Source of the DNA: Pirellulaceae bacterium
Lineage (GTDB): Bacteria; Planctomycetota; Planctomycetia; Pirellulales; Pirellulaceae
DNA length: 44,041 nucleotides
NCBI GenBank assembly: GCA_023382975.1
Contig: JAHDXO010000007.1
Location: 1-44,041, forward strand
Direction: 5' to 3'
Shown: in pieces, positions 24,673 to 40,494 of the stretch
Position numbering within the stretch: the first letter of the stretch is position 1
How the letters are laid out: every line of letters begins with the position of its first letter
Notes under the pieces: model-generated
Databases searched by the model: none
The model's input: the letters and a program-made list of their open reading frames with translations, nothing else
What the model was told of the DNA's origin: nothing
Program-made: the position numbers and the translations under genes

Positions 24673-25037
24673 GAAAGGGGGTAAAGCACGAGATTAGGCA
24701 AAACGGTCACTCAGTATAGTTGCTTGGCTCGGGCGCACAATCAGACAAACTTCGCCTCGATCCTTCCGCCGATCCCCGATGTCAACTCGCCCGCTCTCAA
24801 CGATGTTTGGTCGCATCTCGAATCGGCAATTCGAAACGAATTCAAACTGCTGACTTCAAGGTGTATCTTGCCGCGGGCGGGCCTCGCCGCCTAATCACGG
24901 GGAATGCGGAACCGACGTCCAATGGGCGTCCGGTTCTTGATCCAGGTCCAAGGGATTGCGATTTGAAAACTATTGGTGTTTTCCCGATGCCGGGACTAAA
25001 ATCAGAGCTGCGGGCAATCAGAGAAGAGGAGTCTGAC
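24673..25037. other. Divergent intergenic region before the giant macroglobulin gene (365 bases)
   Basis: The macroglobulin frame is open back to 24720, but this part has no ribosome binding site, its translation lacks a coherent fold, and third-position bias is absent; it is read as leader DNA. It contains the rightward promoter candidate at 24973-25002. Confidence 0.5.
24973..25002 (+). promoter_or_regulatory. Candidate promoter of the macroglobulin gene
   Basis: TTGGTG (24973-24978) and TAAAAT (24997-25002) are 18 bases apart, 35 bases before the ATG at 25038. The -10 matches five of six consensus positions. The AGAGGAG ribosome binding site follows. Confidence 0.4.
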
Positions 25038-34025
<8,988 letters not shown>

Positions 34026-34155
34026 CCGCGCCGCGGTGGCGAAGAATGAAACTTGGCTCTGCCGGGCTGTGGCGCACCCCATCCCGACTTCCGGAGTGCG
34101 ATGACCCCGCAAGAGAGCGAAGATGAAAAAAGACAAAATTCAGTCGTGGAAACAG

Positions 34156-34184
34156 TTGGTAGACGAAGGAGGGTCTGCTACGAT
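34156..34184 (+). promoter_or_regulatory. Possible promoter of the NHL-repeat gene
   Basis: TTGGTA (34156-34161) and TACGAT (34179-34184) are 17 bases apart, 40 bases before the ATG at 34224. Four to five of six bases match each consensus hexamer. Candidate only. Confidence 0.35.
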
Positions 34185-34223
34185 AAATCCGTCTCGTCGC
34201 CACCCATCTACAAAGGAGAAACC

Positions 34224-35540
34224 ATGCGTCAGTTTCATTCTCTTCTTGGCTCCGGGCTCTTATCGCTGGCGTCCTTGCTAGCTGTGTTGACCGTCCCATC
34301 GTATCCGGCGGCTGCTCAAGACGATCCGTCGGCCGCGGCCGAGACTCCGAAGGATACGCCCACGCCCACGGCTTCCCACGTTCAGACGGCGATTATCAAG
34401 GTGACCGACGAGTCGGGCCAAGCCATGCCGCTGCACACCTTCTGCCTGAATGGCGACGGCAAGATTCTGGCGGGTGTCGGCGCGGGCCCCGGTCAGATCC
34501 GTGTCTACGATGCCGATGGAAACTACGTCGCGTCGTGGAATACCTCGATCAGGCCCGAAGCGATCAACGTCGGACCGGATGGCATCGTTTACGTGGCGGG
34601 CAGCGGCAAAGTGCAGAAACTGGATGCCGAGGGGAATCTGCTCCTCGAAAAGCCGGCGCCGCACGCTCAGCAGGGAAAGGAACTTGAAGAGAAGCTGCGC
34701 CAGCAGGTGATCCAGCAGCACAAGCAGCAGTTGGAAGCCTACGCGAACTATCCGGCGTTGTTCCGCCAGCAGATCGCCAAGTTCGAAGAAGCGATCAAGC
34801 AGATCGATGAAAAGGCAGAGGGCGAAAGGACGGTGGCGGACGAGAACCGCCGGAAACTGCTCCAGCAGCAGATCGAACAGTACGCCGAGACGTTGAAGCG
34901 GTACGAGGAGATCGCTGCGCAGCAGTCCCGGGAACTGACGGATGAACAGATCCAGCAGCAGGTCCAGATGATGCTGGACATGAAGTCAAAGATCTCGTCG
35001 GTCAGCGCGACGGCAACCGATGTTTTTCTCGCCTGCCAGGCTCTGGAAGGGTACGGGTTTGAAGTCTTGCGGATGAACGCGAAGTTCGAAGACCCAGTCA
35101 AGATTATTACGGACCTGCGCGGCTGCTGTGGTCAGATGGACGTTCAAGCCGGCCAGGATGGCGTGTTCGTGGCGGAGAATGCGAGATTTCGCGTGTGCCG
35201 CTACGACCGCGACGGCGAAATGAAATGCGAGTGGGGTAGCCGTGAGCGCGAGGGAATCGATGGTTTTGGCAGTTGCTGCAATCCGATGAACGTGGCCTTT
35301 GGCCCGGACGCGGAGGTCTACACGGCCGAATCGACCACCGGCCGGATCAAACGCTACAACGCCGAGGGCGAATTGCGTGGTTTGGTGGGCAGTGTCGAAA
35401 TCGTGCCCGGTTGCAAGAAAGTGACGATCGCCGTCAGCTCGGACGGCAGCCGCGTGTACATGCTGGACATGACCCGCTCGCACATCGTCGTGATGTCGAG
35501 GAAAGCCGTGCCGAAGACGCAGGATACGGCGGCGAAGTAG
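34224..35540 (+). CDS. Secreted NHL-repeat protein with coiled-coil insertion and Cys-pair motifs
   Basis: A 438-residue exported protein. Signal peptide at 1-31 (LLSLASLLAVLTVPSYPAAAQ). NHL-type propeller blades occur on both sides of an insertion: residues 55-145 (GQIRVYDADGNYVASW, EAINVGPDGIVYVAG, VQKLDAEGNLLLE) and 280-430 (VAENARFRVCRYDRDGEM, NVAFGPDAEVYTAEST, GRIKRYNAEGEL). The insertion, about 146-257, is a Gln/Glu/Lys-rich coiled coil. Two vicinal cysteine pairs, RGCCGQMDV (301-302) and GSCCNPMNV (351-352), sit at equivalent blade positions, plus Cys325 and Cys335, suggesting metal binding or disulfide chemistry. ATG 34224 has AAAGGAG at good spacing. Followed after 218 bases by the PhnD/PQQ fusion gene on the same strand; the two are likely functional partners. 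Function unknown. Confidence 0.82.
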   Translation: MRQFHSLLGSGLLSLASLLAVLTVPSYPAAAQDDPSAAAETPKDTPTPTASHVQTAIIKVTDESGQAMPLHTFCLNGDGKILAGVGAGPGQIRVYDADGNYVASWNTSIRPEAINVGPDGIVYVAGSGKVQKLDAEGNLLLEKPAPHAQQGKELEEKLRQQVIQQHKQQLEAYANYPALFRQQIAKFEEAIKQIDEKAEGERTVADENRRKLLQQQIEQYAETLKRYEEIAAQQSRELTDEQIQQQVQMMLDMKSKISSVSATATDVFLACQALEGYGFEVLRMNAKFEDPVKIITDLRGCCGQMDVQAGQDGVFVAENARFRVCRYDRDGEMKCEWGSREREGIDGFGSCCNPMNVAFGPDAEVYTAESTTGRIKRYNAEGELRGLVGSVEIVPGCKKVTIAVSSDGSRVYMLDMTRSHIVVMSRKAVPKTQDTAAK

Positions 35541-35587
35541 GTACGATTCCCTGCGGCGGGGCGTGACCCAGGAACGATTACCGCCCT

Positions 35588-35694
35588 GTTGGAGTTCACG
35601 TCCTCGCTGGAGTTCACGCTTTAGCGTGTCCTTGTCCCTACCTCGGCACGCTGAAGCGTGAACTCCAACCTGGGTACGTTGAAGCGTGAACTCC
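35588..35694. repeat. Four copies of a ~22-base palindromic repeat
   Basis: The unit is CACGCTGAAGCGTGAACTCC followed by AAC. Two full or near-full copies are direct (35647-35669, 35675-35694) and two are inverted (35607-35628, and a partial one at 35588-35600). Each unit is itself a small hairpin (CACGCT/AGCGTG) and the inverted pairs can form larger stems. They lie between the NHL and PhnD/PQQ genes. Confidence 0.7.
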
Positions 35695-35758
35695 CGCGTG
35701 GGCGACTCTGCCTCCGTTCGGTGCGGCTCATCCAGTTCAAGATCGCGAGGATTACAAG

Positions 35759-37831
35759 ATGGTTCTATACATTTGGCGCCACAGATTCGCTGCTTGCGTC
35801 GTGTCGCTTTCCGCCGGTTTGGGTTGGGGAGCCGAACCAACGGCCGAGCAGCCGGCGGAGCTATCACTGGTGGTCATGGATCCGCTGGCCGCACCGCTTT
35901 CATGCCCCTGCGTCGAGGGCTATGCACAGCGAAAATACGAGAAGCTGGCCGAGTTTCTCGAACGGGAGACCGGTCGCCGCGTCCGACTGACGTTTTCGGA
36001 ATCGCTGGCCAACGTGGTCCAGGGCGAGAATCCGAAGCCCGCGGACGTGGTGATTGGCAAGGACTCGGTGGTGCGGTACGACGCCGCCAAAGCCGAATTG
36101 AAGCTGACCGCGGTTGCCCGCTTGACCGGCAAGGACGGCAGCACGACCCAAACCGGCTTGTTCGTCGTTCCCGCAGCCGATCCGGCGCGGGAGGTTGCCC
36201 AATTGAAAGGCTACCGGCTTTTCTTGGGACCGGCCGATTCGGAAGAGAAGCATCAAGCGGCGCTCGATGCGCTGCGCCGCTCGGACGTACCTGCGGGCGA
36301 GAAGATCGAAATCAGCAAGTCGTGCAGCGACGGAGCATGCCGGGTGCTTGAATTGGCGCCCGCAGAACGCGCCGTGGCGGTGATCTCCAGCTATGCCCAG
36401 CCGCTGCTCGAAGGGTGCGGCACGATCGACCGCGGCGCTTTGCGAGTCGTCGGGCGGACGGAACCGGTTCCCTTTATCACGGCGTTCGTGTCCCAGCGTC
36501 TGGCTGAAGCCGAGCGGACAAGGATCGCGGCGGCATTGCTGGCGGTTGGAGCGAACCGCGACCTCTGCACCTCGCTCGAGACGCTGCTTGGCTTCGTCCC
36601 CGTCGAAGCCGCGAATCAGAGTGATCGTGGCAGCAAGACAAAACAACCGGACGCCACGGACGAGCCAACGGCTTGGCCGGGTTGGCGTGGCGAGCGTCGC
36701 GACGCCGTTTGCCGGTCGTTGCCGGCGAATCTTCCGGAGAAGCCGAATTTCGTGTGGCATCGCGATCTGGCTCGTTCCGGATTGGGCGGCATCGCGGCGA
36801 CCGATCGCTATGTGATCTTCGGCGACCGGGACACGTTGGATTTCTGCGACGTCTTCCACTGCTTGAACGCCGCCGATGGCACGCCCGTGTGGACGGTCGA
36901 GTATCCGGCGGTCGGGGAACTCGACTATGGCAACTCGCCCCGCGCCACACCGCTGGTCCACGGCGATTTCGTCTATCTGCTCGGGGCTTTCGGCGATCTG
37001 CACTGCGTTCGGTTGCAGACCGGCGAGACAGTGTGGGCCCGGAACCTGCGGCTGGACTTCCATGCTTCGGACAAGATGGTCTGGGGAATGTGCTCGTCAC
37101 CACTGCTCGTCGAAGGCAAGCTGATCGTCAATCCCGGCACGCCGGAAGCGTCGCTCGTCGCGTTGGATTCAGGGACCGGCGAAGTGATCTGGAAGACACC
37201 GGGTGAATTGGCCGGCTTCGGGTCGCTGATCGCGGCGAACTTGGGTGGCGTTTTGCAGATCGTCGGACACGACCGGCGTTCGCTGGGCGGTTGGGACGTC
37301 CAGACGGGGCGGCGGCTATGGACGATTGTGCCGCCGATCGAAGGCGACTTCAACGTGCCGACGCCGGTGATCGTCGGCGACCGTTTGCTGGTCACGACCG
37401 AGAACAACGGCACACGACTTTACGCCTTCGAGCACGGGGGCAAGGTCGTCGCCGAGCCCGTTGCTCGCAGCGAGGAACTGGCTCCCGACATGAGCACGCC
37501 GGTCGTGGTCGGCCAACGAGCGTTTTGCGTTTGGGGTGATCTGTTCTGTCTGGACTTGGCCGAGGAACTGAAGACCCGTTGGACCGGCTCGGACGAGGCA
37601 TTCGGAATTTACGGCGCGGTCCTTGCCTGCGAGCAGCGCATCCTGGTCGTCGGCCGCGGCGGCCAGTTGGTACTGGCCGATGCCAGCGGCGACCGGTTCC
37701 AAGTTCTCTCGAAACTGCGAGTGTTCGGCGATGCCCGAGAGGAATTCTATTCGCACCCGGCTCTGGTCGGGAACCGTCTGTTCATCCGAGGCGCCCGTTC
37801 GATCGTCTGCCTGGATCTGCTGGGATCGTGA
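35759..37831 (+). CDS. PhnD-like substrate-binding domain fused to a PQQ-type beta-propeller
   Basis: A 690-residue exported fusion. After a signal (residues about 1-24, ending LGWGAEP) comes a periplasmic-binding-protein domain of the phosphonate/phosphite PhnD type at about 33-290: LSLVVMDPLAAPLSCPCVEGYAQRKYEKLAEFLERE, ADVVIGKDSVVRYD, and YRLFLGPADSEEKHQAALDAL. Residues 305-690 form a PQQ-dehydrogenase-like propeller (WPGWRGERRDA, FHCLNAADGTPVWTVEYP, GDLHCVRLQTGETVWARNL, ASLVALDSGTGEVIWKTPG). No ABC permease or ATPase is nearby, so transport is unlikely; the binding domain may act as a sensor. Cysteines are unusually many for a secreted protein, including CPC (about 49-51) and CSDGAC. ATG 35759 has GCGAGG upstream. 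Partner of the NHL Cys-pair gene by position; function is inferred only. Confidence 0.82.
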   Translation: MVLYIWRHRFAACVVSLSAGLGWGAEPTAEQPAELSLVVMDPLAAPLSCPCVEGYAQRKYEKLAEFLERETGRRVRLTFSESLANVVQGENPKPADVVIGKDSVVRYDAAKAELKLTAVARLTGKDGSTTQTGLFVVPAADPAREVAQLKGYRLFLGPADSEEKHQAALDALRRSDVPAGEKIEISKSCSDGACRVLELAPAERAVAVISSYAQPLLEGCGTIDRGALRVVGRTEPVPFITAFVSQRLAEAERTRIAAALLAVGANRDLCTSLETLLGFVPVEAANQSDRGSKTKQPDATDEPTAWPGWRGERRDAVCRSLPANLPEKPNFVWHRDLARSGLGGIAATDRYVIFGDRDTLDFCDVFHCLNAADGTPVWTVEYPAVGELDYGNSPRATPLVHGDFVYLLGAFGDLHCVRLQTGETVWARNLRLDFHASDKMVWGMCSSPLLVEGKLIVNPGTPEASLVALDSGTGEVIWKTPGELAGFGSLIAANLGGVLQIVGHDRRSLGGWDVQTGRRLWTIVPPIEGDFNVPTPVIVGDRLLVTTENNGTRLYAFEHGGKVVAEPVARSEELAPDMSTPVVVGQRAFCVWGDLFCLDLAEELKTRWTGSDEAFGIYGAVLACEQRILVVGRGGQLVLADASGDRFQVLSKLRVFGDAREEFYSHPALVGNRLFIRGARSIVCLDLLGS

Positions 37832-37870
37832 TTGGGGATGTCCGGCGTTCCCGCGTGACGTACCGGGTGC

Positions 37871-37889
37871 CACAGGCTGGCAGCCTGTG
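37871..37889. repeat. Perfect 8-bp-stem intergenic hairpin
   Basis: CACAGGCT (37871-37878), loop GGC, AGCCTGTG (37882-37889). It lies 40 bases after the PhnD/PQQ stop. The GTGCCACAGGCTGGCAGCC context is of the kind dispersed through planctomycete intergenic DNA; it may also end transcription. Confidence 0.55.
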
Positions 37890-38056
37890 CTACGGGATGG
37901 GCGGCGAAATTTTCCGGATTCTGTTGCGTAAGTGGTGCTGATCCTTTCAAATGCACAAGGGGCAGACCGTGCCTTCGGCGTTCGTCGATCAGGCAGGGTC
38001 CGAGGAGGTGTCGCTTTTTCGCGCCCGATTCCGGGCGTCAACAAGGGAGCGGTCCG

Positions 38057-39946
38057 ATGACGATGCGCGATAATTGGAGAAAGTGCAATCGAAGCAATTG
38101 TTTGCTGGGACCAGCCGCCGTACTGGCGGTCGTGGCGATGGTCGCCGAGGGATCGGCGGCTGGACGTGTCGAGAAGCAGCGGCAGGCCGAGAGGTTGGTT
38201 CATCAGGCCCTCGCGCACGAAAGCCTGGGATTGACCGAACAGCGGGATCGTCTGCTGGCCGAGGCCAGCGCCAAGGCACCGGACTACGCACCGGCGAACT
38301 GGCATCAAGGCCGCATCCGGATCGGCAAGGATTGGTTATCGGTCGATCGTCCGTGCGAAACGGAGAACCAACGGAAGTTGCGGGAATCGTACCAGCGGCG
38401 GCGCGAGGAAGCGTCGGATACGGTGGCTGACCAATTGGCCTTGGCCGATTGGTGCGCATCGCACCGGATGACGCCGCAAGAGACGGCTCATCTGCATCGT
38501 GTAGTTCAAATCGAGCCGAATCATCTTGTCGCTCGCAACCGTCTGAACGAGCGTCAAGTGAACGGACGATGGGTATCGGAGAGCGACCTGTGGCAGGGCT
38601 TGCAGGACCGGCAGCGACTCCAAGCATCGATCGAGAAGTGGAGGGACCGACTGCTGCGGGCCGCGGAGAGCTTGACGGACCGTGGCCGCCGACACGAGGC
38701 GATCCGGAACAAGTTGCTGGACGAAATCGTGCCCGAAGCGATACCAGCGGTCGAAGCGGTCCTGGCCGCGCACAGCGAAGCCGGCGGCATGTGGGCCGTC
38801 GAAATCCTGGCGCAGATGCCGTCGCACGAAGCCTGCCACTCGCTGGTCCGGATCGCCGTCCTGTCGCCGTGGGCGGAAGTCCGCGTACAGGCAGCCGAGC
38901 GGCTGACTTCGAGGCCGTACGACCACTACGTGCCGTTGCTTCTGTCCGAGCTGTCCGCGCCGATCGAATCGCGGGTCGAAGCGGCGCTGGTCAACGGTCA
39001 GATCCTCTATCGACATCAATTCGAACAGGAACTCCAGGACCGCCGGCAAGTGGCGGTGTTGGACACGGCGTTGCTGCGACGCCCCAGCTTGGTGGAGACA
39101 GCGTGGGGCGAAGGACCAGTAGCGGCTTCCGTGGTTTCGCTGCCGTCGATCGGGGCGGCCGAAGCCCAGACTCGAACCCGCGTCCTGTTAGACATGCAGC
39201 AGGTGATCGTTGCGCGCGAACAGCAGCGGCTGCAACGCAATTTGTGGATCTACACCATGAACGAACGCATCGGTCAAGTTCTGAGCACGGCAACCGGCGA
39301 AGATCTTGCGCCCACACCGCAAGCGTGGTGGTCGTGGTGGGATGAAATCAACGGCGTACGAATGGAAGGCGAGAAGTTCACAGACATTCGCCACAACACC
39401 GACGTTCAGATCTACGAAGACGTCGCGCCCGTGATCGCCACGGGCAACAATGGCGGCGCGAGTTCCTCGCCAGCGCCTCGCCGCGCGGATTGTTTTGTGG
39501 CGGGCACGCCCGTTTGGACGATCGCCGGATTGCAGTCTATCGAGCAGATCCGCATCGGCGATCTGGTATTGAGCCAGGACGTACAGACCGGCGAACTGGC
39601 TTATAAGCCGGTGCTGCAAACCAACGTCCGTTCCGCGGAGCCACTGATCCGCGTCACGCTGGCGACCCTCGGACGCGAGATTCTCGAAGGCAGCGGCGGG
39701 CATCCGCTCTGGGTGGCCGGCGATGGCTGGACGATGCTGCGCGAGCTGGAGCCGGGCGCTATTCTGCACGGCATCGGCGGCTCGGCCATGGCCAGCGAGG
39801 TCGGTGCCGGAGAAGACGCGGAAACGTACAATCTGGTGGTCGCCGATTTTCATACCTACGTGGTGGGCCATGCCAAGATCGTCTGCCACGACAACACCCC
39901 GAGACGACCGACCAACGCGGTCGTACCCGGCTTGGTCCCGCGATAA
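38057..39946 (+). CDS. HEAT/TPR-like secreted protein with C-terminal Hint domain
   Basis: A 629-residue protein. A hydrophobic N-terminal segment (16-33, LLGPAAVLAVVAMVAEGS) suggests export. Residues 40-170 are TPR-like and include GRIRIGKDWLSVD and VNGRWVSESDL modules; 225-320 are HEAT-like helices (AIPAVEAVLAAHSEAGGMWAVEILAQM). A QAWWSWWDEINGV motif is near 422-433. Residues 478-613 form a Hint (hedgehog/intein) domain: catalytic-type Cys479 in DCFVAGTPVWT, IRIGDLVLSQD, the GGHPLW block (His549) and the closing VVGHAKIVCHDN with His611 and Asn613. Hint domains cleave or splice the chain at that Cys. Sixteen residues follow the domain. ATG 38057 has GGGAG upstream. The arfB gene starts one base after the stop, so the two are coupled. 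Confidence 0.85.
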   Translation: MTMRDNWRKCNRSNCLLGPAAVLAVVAMVAEGSAAGRVEKQRQAERLVHQALAHESLGLTEQRDRLLAEASAKAPDYAPANWHQGRIRIGKDWLSVDRPCETENQRKLRESYQRRREEASDTVADQLALADWCASHRMTPQETAHLHRVVQIEPNHLVARNRLNERQVNGRWVSESDLWQGLQDRQRLQASIEKWRDRLLRAAESLTDRGRRHEAIRNKLLDEIVPEAIPAVEAVLAAHSEAGGMWAVEILAQMPSHEACHSLVRIAVLSPWAEVRVQAAERLTSRPYDHYVPLLLSELSAPIESRVEAALVNGQILYRHQFEQELQDRRQVAVLDTALLRRPSLVETAWGEGPVAASVVSLPSIGAAEAQTRTRVLLDMQQVIVAREQQRLQRNLWIYTMNERIGQVLSTATGEDLAPTPQAWWSWWDEINGVRMEGEKFTDIRHNTDVQIYEDVAPVIATGNNGGASSSPAPRRADCFVAGTPVWTIAGLQSIEQIRIGDLVLSQDVQTGELAYKPVLQTNVRSAEPLIRVTLATLGREILEGSGGHPLWVAGDGWTMLRELEPGAILHGIGGSAMASEVGAGEDAETYNLVVADFHTYVVGHAKIVCHDNTPRRPTNAVVPGLVPR

Positions 39947-39947
39947 C

Positions 39948-40370
39948 ATGCTGAGTATTGACCGACGCATCCAGATCCCGCTTGCCGAGTTCCGATTGAC
40001 CTTCGCGCGCAGCAGCGGTCCCGGCGGCCAGAACGTCAACAAGGTGAATTCCAAGGTGACGCTACACTGGTCGGTTACCACGTCGCCCAGCATCCCCAGT
40101 GATGTACGCGAGCGGTTCGTGGCGGCCTACCGGACACGGATCAATAGCGAAGGACAATTGGTCATCCACAGCCAGCGTTACCGCGATCAGGGCAAGAACG
40201 TCACCGACTGCCTGGACAAGGTTCGCGAGCTGCTGTTGGAAGTGGCGGTGCCGCCCAAACGTCGCATCGCGACTCGCCCCAGCCGCGCGGCCAAGCGACG
40301 TCGCGTCGACGATAAGAAGAGCCGTGGGCAGAAGAAGGATCTTCGTCGAAAACCGCGGTTGGACGAATAA
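39948..40370 (+). CDS. arfB: Alternative ribosome-rescue factor / peptidyl-tRNA hydrolase ArfB
   Basis: A 140-residue release-factor-like protein, the same length as E. coli ArfB (YaeJ). It enters stalled ribosomes with an empty mRNA channel and hydrolyses the peptidyl-tRNA without codon recognition. The GGQ catalytic loop is [17 protein letters not shown] at about residues 22-38, and the C-terminal 40 residues are a basic Lys/Arg tail ([22 protein letters not shown]) that in ArfB sits in the mRNA channel. No codon-recognition domain is present, which separates it from RF1/RF2. The ATG follows the stop of the Hint-protein gene by one base (TAACATG) and no ribosome binding site is visible, so translation probably depends on the upstream gene. 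Close to certain as a family call. Confidence 0.93.
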   Translation: MLSIDRRIQIPLAEFRLTFARSSGPGGQNVNKVNSKVTLHWSVTTSPSIPSDVRERFVAAYRTRINSEGQLVIHSQRYRDQGKNVTDCLDKVRELLLEVAVPPKRRIATRPSRAAKRRRVDDKKSRGQKKDLRRKPRLDE

Positions 40371-40380
40371 AAATGAGGAT

Positions 40381-40450
40381 GGCCGCAAGAGAACACAAGG
40401 AGCACGAAAGGGAGAATTCTTCGTGTGTTCATTGCGTTCTCTCGCGGCAA
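40381..40450. repeat. Imperfect inverted repeat (about 30-base arms)
   Basis: Left arm GGCCGCAAGAGAACACAAGG (40381-40400) and onward to CACGAAAG; right arm TTCTTCGTGTGTTC then CGTTCTCTCGCGGC (40417-40448) pairs with it with several mismatches. The motif belongs to the CACGAAGG/AAGAACAC type of dispersed repeats seen between genes of planctomycetes. It lies in the 124-base gap between arfB and the fucosidase gene. Confidence 0.5.
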
Positions 40451-40494
40451 TTCAGTACCTCCAACAAGAACCTGCTACATGGGAGACGATAACG

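Noticed and set aside
24720..25037. N-terminal extension of the macroglobulin protein
   Set aside because: The frame is open but lacks a ribosome binding site, coding-like third positions and any fold; a strong AGAGGAG site stands before ATG 25038.
35588..35694. CRISPR-like array
   Set aside because: Units occur in both orientations with irregular spacing and no spacers; a palindromic repeat cluster, not CRISPR. No other array-like pattern was seen.
40099..40494. N-terminal extension of the fucosidase
   Set aside because: The open frame overlaps arfB in another frame; the signal peptide and GGGAGA site fix the start at 40495.
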